DNA from: JAEZAA01 sp964514485
GTDB taxonomy: Bacteria; Pseudomonadota; Gammaproteobacteria; Pseudomonadales; Oleiphilaceae
Length of the DNA stretch: 64,000 nucleotides
NCBI GenBank assembly: GCA_964514485.1
Contig: CAZEWG010000011.1
Coordinates: forward strand, 1-64,000
Reading direction: 5' to 3'
Both the position numbers and the translations under genes were made by a program. This document shows, piece after piece, positions 1-8,163 of this stretch. The notes under the pieces are model-generated. The model was not told the origin of the DNA, made no database searches, and saw only the letters and a list, made by a program, of their open reading frames with translations. Numbering within the stretch: the first letter of the stretch is position 1; every line of letters begins with the position of its first letter.

Positions 1-22
1 GACATGACGAAAGGCCAGTGTT

Positions 23-565
23 ATGGAATATTTCGGAGATATCATTAAGTCTGCAATCCGCACCGTTCCGGACTGGCCCAAGCCAGGCGTGACCTTCCGT
101 GATATCACCACGGTTTTGCAAGATCGCAGCGTATTTCGCAAGCTGATTGACGCCTTTGTCCACCGCTACCACCATGAGCGGATCGACGCCATTGCGGGTG
201 TGGATGCCCGGGGGTTTATCATTGGCGCGCCACTGGCCTATGAACTCAACACCTCATTCATCCCGGTCCGCAAAAAGGGCAAGCTGCCTTTTGACACGGT
301 TTCCGAAACCTATCAACTGGAATACGGCACCGCCGAAGTCGAACTCCACAAGGATGCCCTCAAGCCCGGCGACCGGGTGATTCTGGTGGACGATCTGATT
401 GCCACCGGCGGCACCATGCTGGCCGCTGCCAGCCTGATCCGCAAACTGGGCGCGGATCTTCTGGAATGTGCGGCGATCATTGATTTGCCGGACCTGGGTG
501 GTTCCCGAAAACTGCGGGAACAGGGAATCTCAGTATTTACCACCTGCCAGTTCGAAGGCGAATAA
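23..565 (+). CDS. apt: Adenine phosphoribosyltransferase
   Basis: Cytosolic purine salvage enzyme that joins adenine and PRPP to give AMP and pyrophosphate. The 180-residue product has the usual Apt length, the N-terminal PDWPKPGVTFRDIT block, the GVDARGF loop and the PRPP-binding signature VILVDDLIATGGT near residues 120-133. The ATG start gives the expected N-terminus. The gene stands alone at the window edge and is followed directly by a GC-rich intergenic repeat, so it is probably monocistronic or the last gene of an upstream operon. Assignment is secure by family motifs; nothing unusual is visible. Confidence 0.96.
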   Translation: MEYFGDIIKSAIRTVPDWPKPGVTFRDITTVLQDRSVFRKLIDAFVHRYHHERIDAIAGVDARGFIIGAPLAYELNTSFIPVRKKGKLPFDTVSETYQLEYGTAEVELHKDALKPGDRVILVDDLIATGGTMLAAASLIRKLGADLLECAAIIDLPDLGGSRKLREQGISVFTTCQFEGE

Positions 566-566
566 C

Positions 567-778
567 CCTCCCCTCTCCCTCCTGGGGAGAGGGGCCGGGG
601 GAGAGGGCGCGAATTCTCAGAATAAGCACCCTTGATCGACCCCGGCTGGAATAGCCCGCATCTTTACGGATGGGTGTGCGGATTATCATTCAATCCGAAC
701 CCCAGTGCTGGATGAGCACTCCGGCCCTCACCCCTACGCGGGCCGCCCTAACCCCTCTCCCCAGCTGGGAGAGGGGAA
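567..778 (+). repeat. Intergenic GC-rich repeat, copy 1 (A and B halves)
   Basis: This gene-free stretch is bounded by two polypurine/polypyrimidine hairpin-forming blocks. The left block carries CCCTCTCCCTCCTGGGGAGA and the right block carries CTACGCGGGCCGCCCTAACC followed by a CTCTCCCC/GGGAGAGG stem. The same two blocks occur in the same order at 17467 and inverted at 19118. The roughly 110 bases between the blocks are not clearly shared with the other copies. It may help end transcription of apt and of the convergent kinase gene. Confidence 0.8.
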
Positions 779-787
779 TTTGATCTT

Positions 788-2122
788 TCAAGCCGCCTTA
801 TCCAGCCCCAAATAACGCTCCAGCTCCCCCCGAAACGCCGCCTGCACCCCCAGCCGCTTCATGATCCAGTAATGCCCGGCAATCATCCGGTCAATGAAGA
901 TACTTTCCACGGGAGGCTTAAAGCGATCCATGTATTTCCAGATCGTCGGTGTCTTGGCCGCCACCTGCTGGTGAATATCCGCCTCGGCAAAATCGAAAGC
1001 TTCATCTTTGCTGGCAAAAGGGCGAATCAGAATATCCCGCCACATGGCGTAATAGGCGCTATCGAGCGGCGGCTTGTCTTCGACTCGCACCCCGAGCTCA
1101 ATCATGTAGCGATCCAATGCCTCGTACTCCTCGTACAAGGCAGCCACCAGGCTTTTGCGATAGGCTTCGACGATTTCCGGCTTCAGCTCTTTCACACAGC
1201 CAAAATCATAGAGGATGATCGAGCCATCCGGACGGTAGGCGAAGTTCCCCGCATGGGGGTCGCCATGAATGCACTGAAACTTGAACAGTTGATCAGCCAT
1301 GGTGGTAAACATCCGATGGCCAATCTGGTTAATGATGTCCTGACTATAGCGCTCCGGGGTTACCTGGCTGATATGATCACCCTCGACCAGCTCCAGGGTC
1401 AGCAGCCGGCGGGTTGAGAACTCCGGAATCACCTCGGGGATCAGCACTCCCGGGTCTTCCCGGTGGAACTGGCGAAAACGCTCGATATTGCGGGCCTCGT
1501 TCTCGTAATCCAGCTCCTCCTTCAGACGGATGCGGATTTCCTCAAACAGCTGATCCACCATTTCCTTGGGAATCTTCAGCAGTCCACCCAGCTTCAGCGC
1601 CAGGCGCAACTGCTTGAGGTCAGAGTCGCAGGACTCATCCACCCCCGGATATTGCACCTTTACAATCACCTCCCGGCCATTGTGCAAGCGCGCCCGATGA
1701 ACCTGCCCGATGGAAGCCGCCGCATAGGGCGCCTCATCAAACCACTGGAACACCTGCTGGGGCTCTCCACCCAGCTCACGACGGATCTGGTCGCGGATCA
1801 CCTCAAACGGCATGGGAGGCGCTTCTTTCTGCAACTTTTGCAGGGCCCTGGAAAACTCCGCGGGCAGAAAGTCCTGGGTTTGGGAGGCAATCTGCCCCAC
1901 CTTCATCACCGCGCCCTTGAGCTCGCCCAGGGTATTTACGATATCGTTGGCCATTTTGTCGTAGGTCTGGGAAAGCCGCGCTTCCTTATCTTCTTCAGAC
2001 CCAAAGACACGCTTGACCCGCTCACCGGCATAGCGCGTCGCCACGGAGGCGGTCATGCCCGCCAGCTTCATAAAGCGACCAGTGCGGGTGGTTGTGGTTT
2101 TAATTTTTTTATCGTCTGCCAT
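788..2122 (-). CDS. ABC1/AarF (UbiB-family) atypical kinase
   Basis: A 444-residue member of the ABC1/ADCK/UbiB protein-kinase-like family, whose members support ubiquinone or other lipid biology as ATPases or atypical kinases. Visible family marks are the KGAVMKVGQ motif (KxGQ, about residues 69-77), the alanine-rich loop AAASIGQVHRA that replaces the usual P-loop, the catalytic-loop block HGDPHAGNF, and LYDFG as the metal-binding DFG. It lacks the C-terminal membrane helices of true UbiB and is not next to ubiE/ubiJ, so it is probably the stand-alone bacterial ABC1 paralogue rather than ubiB. The N-terminus MADDKKIKTTTTR is hydrophilic, with no signal peptide. Substrate is unknown. Confidence 0.88.
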   Translation of the reverse strand: MADDKKIKTTTTRTGRFMKLAGMTASVATRYAGERVKRVFGSEEDKEARLSQTYDKMANDIVNTLGELKGAVMKVGQIASQTQDFLPAEFSRALQKLQKEAPPMPFEVIRDQIRRELGGEPQQVFQWFDEAPYAAASIGQVHRARLHNGREVIVKVQYPGVDESCDSDLKQLRLALKLGGLLKIPKEMVDQLFEEIRIRLKEELDYENEARNIERFRQFHREDPGVLIPEVIPEFSTRRLLTLELVEGDHISQVTPERYSQDIINQIGHRMFTTMADQLFKFQCIHGDPHAGNFAYRPDGSIILYDFGCVKELKPEIVEAYRKSLVAALYEEYEALDRYMIELGVRVEDKPPLDSAYYAMWRDILIRPFASKDEAFDFAEADIHQQVAAKTPTIWKYMDRFKPPVESIFIDRMIAGHYWIMKRLGVQAAFRGELERYLGLDKAA

Positions 2123-2291
2123 GGCTACCTCACTGAACCAGAAGCCGGACTCCCTTCATGTCCAGCTCTGTGAAGTCATTATAGTGAGCCCCGTCAGGAA
2201 AAGGCGGGCACCCGTACCGGCTTGCGCCCACCCCCTTCTTATAGGTGAAGTCCACCACTCGAACAACTGCCACAGGCGGATTTTTAGCCGT

Positions 2292-2297
2292 TATAAT
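2292..2297 (+). promoter_or_regulatory. Candidate -10 element for tcdA
   Basis: A perfect TATAAT hexamer lies about 78 bases before the tcdA start in the spacer shared with the divergent ABC1 kinase gene. No convincing -35 hexamer is seen at 16-18 bases, so the call rests on the -10 box alone. Confidence 0.35.
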
Positions 2298-2374
2298 ACG
2301 CGCCCAATGAAGTTGTCCTGCCTGCGGGGCAGCAGTCGTCGTGCCCAACAGGGGCTGTAACAGAGGTAGCGGCC

Positions 2375-3181
2375 ATGACCGATCATTTTGCGCAACGTTT
2401 CGGCGGCATCCAGCGGCTTTACGGTCAGCACTCCCTGGATGTTCTGGCGAGATCCCATGTCTGCGTCATCGGCATCGGCGGGGTCGGCTCCTGGGCGGCG
2501 GAAGCCCTGGCCCGCAGCGGCATTGGCCGGATTACCCTGATTGATCTGGATGATGTCTGCATTTCCAACGTCAACCGCCAGCTCCATGCCCTGGATGGCA
2601 CCGTGGGCCAGTCCAAGGTGATGGTCATGGCGGAGCGGATCCGGCTGATCAACCCCAGCTGTCATTGCACCCCGATGCAGGCCTTTGTGACCGAGAAGAA
2701 TGTCGCTTCGCAACTGACCGCGGAGTTCGACTTCGTAATCGACGCCATCGACAGCGTGAAGCACAAGTGCGCCCTCATTGCCCACTGCCGCCGCAACAAG
2801 ATCCCACTGATTACCGTTGGCGGCGCTGGCGGCCAGACCGACCCGACCCGCATACAATACTGCGACCTCAGCAAGTCCTATCACGACCCGCTGCTGGCCA
2901 AGGTCCGCAAGAAACTGCGCAGCGATTACAACTTCCCCCAGAACCCGCAACGCCGGTTCGGCATTGAATGCGTCTTCTCCGAAGAGCAGCTGCGCTATCC
3001 CCAGCTGGATGGCAGCGTCTGCGAGCAAAAGCCCGGCACCGACGGCAGCCTGAAGCTGGATTGCAGTGGCGGTATTGGGGCGGCCACCTTCGTCACGGCC
3101 ACCTTCGGCTTTGTGGCGGTGTCACGAGCAATCCGCAAGATTCTCGACAAAGCAGAGCGTCAGGCCGCCGCAGCGGGCTGA
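2375..3181 (+). CDS. tcdA: tRNA threonylcarbamoyladenosine dehydratase TcdA (CsdL)
   Basis: E1-like (ThiF/MoeB fold) enzyme that uses ATP to cyclise N6-threonylcarbamoyladenosine at position 37 of ANN-decoding tRNAs to ct6A. The 268-residue protein begins with the typical RFGGIQRLYG segment and carries the nucleotide-binding glycine loop GIGGVGSW at about residues 32-39, followed by an acidic strand end (LIDLDDV) and the N-R-Q block of the family. It is divergent from the ABC1 kinase gene, and fadM follows 63 bases downstream on the same strand, so the two may be cotranscribed. Length and motifs match E. coli TcdA. Confidence 0.93.
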   Translation: MTDHFAQRFGGIQRLYGQHSLDVLARSHVCVIGIGGVGSWAAEALARSGIGRITLIDLDDVCISNVNRQLHALDGTVGQSKVMVMAERIRLINPSCHCTPMQAFVTEKNVASQLTAEFDFVIDAIDSVKHKCALIAHCRRNKIPLITVGGAGGQTDPTRIQYCDLSKSYHDPLLAKVRKKLRSDYNFPQNPQRRFGIECVFSEEQLRYPQLDGSVCEQKPGTDGSLKLDCSGGIGAATFVTATFGFVAVSRAIRKILDKAERQAAAAG

Positions 3182-3244
3182 TGCAACTGGCACTGACCCG
3201 CCCGACTGATTACAATGCCGCCCTTTTCAAGCTAGGTATTCAGC

Positions 3245-3670
3245 ATGTCCGTCGATATCAAAGTAAGAGGCTATCACCTCGACATCTATAGCCATGTGAA
3301 CAATGGCCGCTATCTGGAGTTTTTAGAGGAAGGACGCTGGGACTATTTCGACCGCAACCGTTTTCTGGAGCGTTTGGGCCATCTGGATCTGGCGTTTGTG
3401 CTGGCCAACATCAACATTAACTACCGCCGCCCGGCCTATGTGGATGAAACCATCCGGGTCCTGACCCGCATGGCCAAAATCGGCAACAAAAGCGCAAAGA
3501 TGGCTCAGGAAGTGCGACTGGTGGAAAATGGCCAGCCCACCCTACTGATTGCCGATGCGGAAATCACCTTCTGCCTGATGGATCAGGCCACCCAAAAGGC
3601 GATTGTGATCGAGGGAGAAGTCCGCGAACTGATGGAGTCCCTGATCGAGGAACCTGTGGTTACGTCCTGA
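3245..3670 (+). CDS. fadM: Long-chain acyl-CoA thioesterase FadM (YbaW-like)
   Basis: A 141-residue single hot-dog-fold thioesterase of the 4HBT family, expected to hydrolyse long-chain acyl-CoA intermediates in the cytosol. The N-terminal KVRGYHLDIYSHVNNGRYLE segment matches my recollection of E. coli FadM nearly residue for residue, as does NININYRRPA near the middle. The catalytic aspartate is in HLDIYSHVNN. It sits 63 bases after tcdA and is followed at once by a strong bidirectional terminator, so it closes a short transcription unit. In E. coli FadM is controlled by FadR; no FadR site was recognised here. Confidence 0.88.
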   Translation: MSVDIKVRGYHLDIYSHVNNGRYLEFLEEGRWDYFDRNRFLERLGHLDLAFVLANININYRRPAYVDETIRVLTRMAKIGNKSAKMAQEVRLVENGQPTLLIADAEITFCLMDQATQKAIVIEGEVRELMESLIEEPVVTS

Positions 3671-3687
3671 TCCAAGTCCCAGGCCAT

Positions 3688-3719
3688 AAAAAAGCGGACT
3701 CAATAGGTCCGCTTTTTTG
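3688..3719. terminator. Bidirectional intrinsic terminator between fadM and the FAH gene
   Basis: An A-run, a perfect stem AAGCGGAC/GTCCGCTT around a short loop, and a T-run lie in the 66-base gap between two convergent genes. It can act on both strands. Confidence 0.85.
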
Positions 3720-3736
3720 TTGGTCGCTTTCGCCTT

Positions 3737-4414
3737 CTATGAGGCGACGACTTCAGAAACCCGGGTTTCCACCGACAACAGCCCGGGCAACTCCGCCTTC
3801 AGTTGATCACCGGCCCGCAAAGGCCCGACCCCGGCTGGCGTGCCGGTCAGCACCACATCACCGGCTTGCAGGGTGAAGTACTGGCTGATGTAGCTGATCA
3901 GCTTGGGAATCGAGGTCAGCATCTGGCTGCTGTTGCCATCCTGGCGCAACTGCCCGTTAACGGTCAGACGCAGGGGAATATCCGCCAGGTCAGCCACCTG
4001 CTCTGGACGAACAAAGCTGGATAAGGGGCAGGCCCCATCAAACGCCTTGGCCACCTCCCAGGGGTGTCCCTTCTCCTTGAGCTTGGACTGCAAGTCCCGC
4101 AAGGTGAGGTCCAGGGCCAGACCAAACCCGGCGATGCCCGCCACGGCCTGCTCCTCATTCACCTGCTTCAGATCCCGTCCGATCAGGACCGCGATTTCCA
4201 CCTCGTGGTGGCATTCGCCATGCCCCAGGGGCCAGTGCACCGGCTCTGCAAATGGCTGTACCGCCGTGGCCGGCTTGATAAACAGAATCGGCTCGGATGG
4301 CACCGGGTTATTCAGCTCCCGGGCGTGCTCGGCGTAATTTCGGCCAACACAGACCACCTTCCCCAACGGCCACTGAAACGCCGTGCCATCCTCAAAACGA
4401 TGAATATACTGCAT
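3737..4414 (-). CDS. Fumarylacetoacetate hydrolase family protein (YcgM-like)
   Basis: A 225-residue single-domain FAH-fold protein; members include acylpyruvases, oxaloacetate decarboxylases and catechol-pathway hydrolases. The N-terminus KVVCVGRNYAEHARELNN, the FIKPATAV segment and the metal-binding E-x-E after a histidine (HHEVEIAVLIG) are diagnostic. The C-terminal VVLTGTPAGVGPL loop is also present. The ATG at 4414 is preferred over a TTG one codon earlier. It lies 37 bases downstream of the D-2-hydroxyglutarate dehydrogenase gene on the same strand, so an operon is likely and a 2-oxoacid or acylpyruvate substrate is plausible, but the exact reaction cannot be read from sequence. Confidence 0.88.
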   Translation of the reverse strand: MQYIHRFEDGTAFQWPLGKVVCVGRNYAEHARELNNPVPSEPILFIKPATAVQPFAEPVHWPLGHGECHHEVEIAVLIGRDLKQVNEEQAVAGIAGFGLALDLTLRDLQSKLKEKGHPWEVAKAFDGACPLSSFVRPEQVADLADIPLRLTVNGQLRQDGNSSQMLTSIPKLISYISQYFTLQAGDVVLTGTPAGVGPLRAGDQLKAELPGLLSVETRVSEVVAS

Positions 4415-4451
4415 CAAGCCTGCCCCTGTTAGTCGGTAATGGCGGCGCCGA

Positions 4452-5855
4452 TCAGAGATCGATGACCTTGCCCGGGTTCATGATGTTGTTGGGGTCAAAC
4501 ACCCGCTTGACGGCTTTCAGGTACTCAATTTCCACCGCGCTCCGGGTGTAGCCCAGATAGTCCTTCTTCACCAGCCCAACCCCGTGCTCGGCGGACACAC
4601 TGCCGTTATAGCGCTCGACGATTTCAAATACCCACTTGTTCACCGTCTCGCACTTGGCGAAGAACTCTTCCTTGGCCATGTCTTCCGGCTTGAGAATATT
4701 CAGGTGCAGGTTGCCGTCGCCAATGTGGCCAAACCAGATAATCTCGAAGTCGGGGTAGTGTTTCGCCACGACCGCGTCGATCTCCCGCAGGAAGTCCGGC
4801 ACCTTGGAAACCACCACGGAAATATCATTCTTGTATGGGGTGCGCACCGAAATGGACTCGGAAATCCCCTCCCGCAGGCGCCACAGGTTGTTCAACTGGG
4901 TTTCGCTCTGGCTGATCACCCCATCCAGCACCCAGCCTTCCTCGACACACTTCTCGAACAGGGCCATGGCGTTATCCATGACCTGCTCGGAGATGGCTTC
5001 AAACTCCAGCAGCGCATAAAACGGCGCCTCGGTTTCAAAGGGGGCCGGCACGTCGTGGTGCTTGAACACGTGCTGCATGGCCTGATGGGAGAAGAATTCG
5101 TAGGCGGTCAGGTCGATTTGCTGCTGGAACGTCCGCAACACGTCCATGGTATTGGTGATATCCGCCACACCCAGCACCAGCACCGTCAGGTTGGTGGGCT
5201 GACGGGTCAGCTTCATGGTGGCCTCGGTGACAAAGCCCAGGGTGCCTTCCGCGCCGATAAACAAATGGCGCAGGTCATAACCGGTGTTGTTCTTGTCCAG
5301 ATCCTTGTTCAGCTCCAGAATATCGCCCTTGCCAGTGACCACGGTAAGACCGGCCACCCAGTCGCGGGTCATGCCATAACGGATCACCTTGATGCCGCCG
5401 GCATTGGTGCCAATGTTTCCGCCCAACTGGCTGGAGCCCGCCGATGCGAAATCCACCGGATAATACAGCCCCTTCTCTTCCGCGAACTCCTGGAGTTGTT
5501 GGGTGATAACGCCAGCCTGGCAACGCACCGAGCGGTCCTCGGCACTGAACTCGAGGATCTGGTTCATATAGTCGAAGGCCACCACGATCTCGCCATTGAC
5601 CGCCACGGCTGCGCCGCTCAACCCGGTCCGACCGCCGGACGGCACCAGGCCAATGCGGTGCTCATTGGCAAAACGAACGATGGCCTGCACCTGCTCGGTG
5701 GTTTTGGGAAACACAATGGCAATGGGTTTGGGCTCGTAAATGCGGGTCCAATCCTTACCGTAAGCCTTGAGCGACTCCTCGTCAGTCAGGACCTTACCGG
5801 CGTCCACCAAAGAACTCAGTTGCTCAATGATCTGCTGCGGATTTAATGCGCTCAT
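4452..5855 (-). CDS. FAD-dependent D-2-hydroxyglutarate dehydrogenase (GlcD family)
   Basis: A 467-residue FAD-binding PCMH/4 oxidase. The PP-loop region VPSGGRTGLSGAAVAVNGEI (about residues 75-94), SSQLGGNIGTNAGG and the C-terminal metal/substrate block GHIGDGNLHLNI plus SAEHGVG are clear. GlcD-type lactate, glycolate and D-2-hydroxyglutarate dehydrogenases share these motifs. Placement divergent from serA favours D-2-hydroxyglutarate dehydrogenase: in Pseudomonas this enzyme removes the D-2-hydroxyglutarate made when SerA reduces 2-oxoglutarate, and the genes are neighbours. The ATG at 5855 is chosen because the longer frame adds 34 residues with no family match and runs into the regulatory spacer. 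Substrate is inferred from context. Confidence 0.85.
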   Translation of the reverse strand: MSALNPQQIIEQLSSLVDAGKVLTDEESLKAYGKDWTRIYEPKPIAIVFPKTTEQVQAIVRFANEHRIGLVPSGGRTGLSGAAVAVNGEIVVAFDYMNQILEFSAEDRSVRCQAGVITQQLQEFAEEKGLYYPVDFASAGSSQLGGNIGTNAGGIKVIRYGMTRDWVAGLTVVTGKGDILELNKDLDKNNTGYDLRHLFIGAEGTLGFVTEATMKLTRQPTNLTVLVLGVADITNTMDVLRTFQQQIDLTAYEFFSHQAMQHVFKHHDVPAPFETEAPFYALLEFEAISEQVMDNAMALFEKCVEEGWVLDGVISQSETQLNNLWRLREGISESISVRTPYKNDISVVVSKVPDFLREIDAVVAKHYPDFEIIWFGHIGDGNLHLNILKPEDMAKEEFFAKCETVNKWVFEIVERYNGSVSAEHGVGLVKKDYLGYTRSAVEIEYLKAVKRVFDPNNIMNPGKVIDL

Positions 5856-5945
5856 GGCTTCTCGTAACCTCGTCACAACCTGTCGGCCAGTGTCTGCCAG
5901 AGAAATCGCAAACCCGTAACTGGCAGAGTTAGAAAAATGGGCGGA

Positions 5946-5959
5946 GTATGTTAACATAC
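5946..5959. promoter_or_regulatory. 14-bp perfect palindrome in the serA/D2HGDH spacer
   Basis: GTATGTTAACATAC is perfectly self-complementary and lies about 90 bases before the dehydrogenase start and 154 before serA. It has the form of an operator for a dimeric regulator, but no regulator gene is adjacent and the binding protein is unknown. Confidence 0.45.
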
Positions 5960-6112
5960 CACGCCAATTATTTTGATCCCGATAACGACTTCTTTAGCGT
6001 CCTGCAGCGCTCTGTTTTTAAAGCTCCATTTGTTTGTTGAGTAAAGTCTCCCGCCCGGTCTTGGGGTAGCTGGCTTTCCTGAGTAAACAATTGATTAAGG
6101 TAACAGGTCATC

Positions 6113-7342
6113 ATGACAACGACGTCTCTCGACAAAAGCAAGATCAAGTTCCTGCTCCTGGAAGGCGTGCATCAGTCAGCGATCAATACGCTGAATGCCG
6201 CTGGCTATACCAACATTGACTACCACACCGGCGCCATGTCGGAAGAGGAGCTGATTGAAAAGATCGGCGACGTCCACTTCATTGGCATCCGCTCTCGTAC
6301 CCAGCTGACGGAAAAAGTCTTCGAAGCCGCCCATAAGCTGGTGGCGGTCGGCTGCTTCTGTATCGGCACCAACCAAGTGAATCTGGGTGCCGCTCTGGAG
6401 CGTGGTATTGCCGTTTTCAACGCGCCCTACTCCAACACCCGGTCCGTGGCCGAGCTGGTACTGGCGGAAGCCATCCTGCTGCTGCGGGGCATCCCGGAGA
6501 AAAACGCCAAGGCCCATCGGGGTGTCTGGCTGAAATCCGCCAAGGACAGCTACGAGATCCGTGGCAAAAACCTCGGCATCATCGGCTACGGCAGCATCGG
6601 CACCCAGCTCAGCATCCTGGCCGAAGCCCTGGGCATGCACGTGTACTTCTACGACGTCGTCTCCAAACTGCCCCTGGGTAATGCCCAACAGGTGGGCAGC
6701 CTGCAGGAGCTGATGTCCATGTCTGACATTGTCAGCCTGCACGTGCCGGAAACCCCGGCCACCAAATGGATGATCGGCGCCGAGCAGCTGGGCTGGATGA
6801 AGCAAGGCAGTATCCTGATCAACGCCTCCCGTGGCACCGTGGTGGATATCGACGCCCTGGCAGAAGCCCTGCGCAGCAAGAAGCTGCTGGGTGCGGCCAT
6901 CGACGTGTTCCCGGTTGAACCGAAGAGCAACGACGAGGAGTTCATCTCTCCTCTGCGCGAGTTCGACAACGTGATCCTGACGCCTCACATTGGCGGCAGC
7001 ACCGCGGAAGCCCAGGAAAACATCGGCGTGGAAGTGGCCGAGAAACTGGCCCGCTACAGCGATACCGGCGCAACGGTCTCTTCCGTTAACTTCCCGGAAG
7101 TTGCCCTGCCCGGCCACCCCAACTATCACCGTCTGCTGCACGTTCACGCCAACGTTCCCGGTGTCATGTCAGAAATCAACAAGGTTTTCTCCGACAATGG
7201 CATCAACGTTCTGGGTCAATACCTGCAGACCAATGACAAGATCGGTTATGTGGTGATTGATGTGGACAAGCGCTCCAGCGAACTGGCCCTGGAGAAGCTG
7301 CGCAACATCAAAGGCACCATCCGCTGCCGCGTCCTGTTCTAA
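6113..7342 (+). CDS. serA: D-3-phosphoglycerate dehydrogenase
   Basis: First enzyme of L-serine biosynthesis, oxidising 3-phosphoglycerate to 3-phosphohydroxypyruvate with NAD+; the E. coli enzyme also reduces 2-oxoglutarate to D-2-hydroxyglutarate. The 409-residue length equals the E. coli type (about 410). Seen are the NAD-binding loop GIIGYGSIGTQ, NASRGTVVDIDAL, the catalytic HIGGST near residue 289, and a C-terminal ACT domain starting around HVHANVPGVMSEIN that normally binds L-serine as feedback inhibitor. It is divergent from a D-2-hydroxyglutarate dehydrogenase gene, which would recycle the side product. Two hairpins follow the stop codon. Confidence 0.96.
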   Translation: MTTTSLDKSKIKFLLLEGVHQSAINTLNAAGYTNIDYHTGAMSEEELIEKIGDVHFIGIRSRTQLTEKVFEAAHKLVAVGCFCIGTNQVNLGAALERGIAVFNAPYSNTRSVAELVLAEAILLLRGIPEKNAKAHRGVWLKSAKDSYEIRGKNLGIIGYGSIGTQLSILAEALGMHVYFYDVVSKLPLGNAQQVGSLQELMSMSDIVSLHVPETPATKWMIGAEQLGWMKQGSILINASRGTVVDIDALAEALRSKKLLGAAIDVFPVEPKSNDEEFISPLREFDNVILTPHIGGSTAEAQENIGVEVAEKLARYSDTGATVSSVNFPEVALPGHPNYHRLLHVHANVPGVMSEINKVFSDNGINVLGQYLQTNDKIGYVVIDVDKRSSELALEKLRNIKGTIRCRVLF

Positions 7343-7386
7343 GCCGACAGCCGCCCGCCCACTGGCGGGCGGCTTAAAGCAGAACC

Positions 7387-7422
7387 AAAAAAGCCCCGAC
7401 GGTCAGACCGCCGGGGCTTTTT
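7387..7422. terminator. Intrinsic terminator between serA and the OmpA-type lipoprotein
   Basis: AAAAGCCCCG and CGGGGCTTTT form a stem with A and T tracts on its two sides, so it can stop both convergent genes. A second GC-rich stem (GCCGCCCGCC/GGCGGGCGGC) lies about 30 bases earlier, right after the serA stop, without a T tract. Confidence 0.82.
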
Positions 7423-7438
7423 CATATCCGCAAGGAAA

Positions 7439-8098
7439 TTACTGCTGCAGCGGAATCAGGCTCAGCTCAACCCGACGGTTGGCCGCACGGCCCGCTTCGG
7501 TATCATTGCTGGCAACCGGCTGACGGGGGCCATAACCCACGGTCTGGATCCGTCCGGCAACAATGCCTTGGGTGCGCAGATAGCTGCCCACGCTGGCGGC
7601 ACGCTCCTCACTCAAACGCTGGTTCAAGTCAGCGCCACCGGTGGAATCGGTATGGCCGCTGACATGAATCGCGGTATCCTTGAACTCTTTCAGCACCAGG
7701 GCCACGGAGTTCAGCACATCGTAGAAATCGGCACGGATTTCTGAACGGCCAGTGGCAAAGGTGATGTTGCCCGGCATGATCAAGGTGATCTCATTGCCAT
7801 TACGCTGGACCCGCACCCCGGTACCTTCCAGCTGTTGGCGCAACTGGGCCTCCTGACGATCCATGTAATAACCAACACCGCCACCCACGGCACCGCCCGC
7901 TGCCGCGCCAATCAGGGCGCCCTTGCCACGATCGCTCTTGCTGGACGTGGCCGCGCCAATCACCGCACCAGCCACCGCACCAATAGCGGCACCCGAGGTA
8001 GCCTTGGCAACTTTTTTATCCCCGGTATAAGGATCATAAGTGGCGCAACCGCTCAACATGGATGCGGCAACCACAGCGGAAATCCAATACTTCTTCAT
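7439..8098 (-). CDS. OmpA-family outer-membrane lipoprotein (YiaD-like)
   Basis: A 219-residue lipoprotein with an N-terminal lipobox (LSGC, Cys18) after a short hydrophobic signal. A glycine-zipper segment rich in AIGAVAGAVIG repeats follows (about residues 35-75), then an OmpA C-terminal peptidoglycan-binding domain with the typical SGHTDSTG and NQRLSEERA motifs. It probably anchors the outer membrane to the cell wall, like E. coli YiaD or Pcp-type proteins. The ATG at 8098 is chosen because it starts MKKYW directly before the signal peptide; a frame start six codons upstream would spoil it. No operon partner is evident. Confidence 0.88.
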   Translation of the reverse strand: MKKYWISAVVAASMLSGCATYDPYTGDKKVAKATSGAAIGAVAGAVIGAATSSKSDRGKGALIGAAAGGAVGGGVGYYMDRQEAQLRQQLEGTGVRVQRNGNEITLIMPGNITFATGRSEIRADFYDVLNSVALVLKEFKDTAIHVSGHTDSTGGADLNQRLSEERAASVGSYLRTQGIVAGRIQTVGYGPRQPVASNDTEAGRAANRRVELSLIPLQQ

Positions 8099-8163
8099 AT
8101 TCGAAAAGCCTCCCAAATTATGTCAGCTCTGTGCGGATCAAAGCCTGATCCGTCAATCCGAGC

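Noticed and set aside
2130..2348. 72-codon minus-strand frame before the ABC1 kinase
   Set aside because: No ribosome site or family features; it covers the spacer between divergent genes.
8132..8152. GGATCA/TGATCC inverted repeat upstream of the OmpA-type lipoprotein as an ECF promoter
   Set aside because: On the minus strand no -10 lies at suitable spacing from TGATCC, so it is not a credible RpoE-type promoter.
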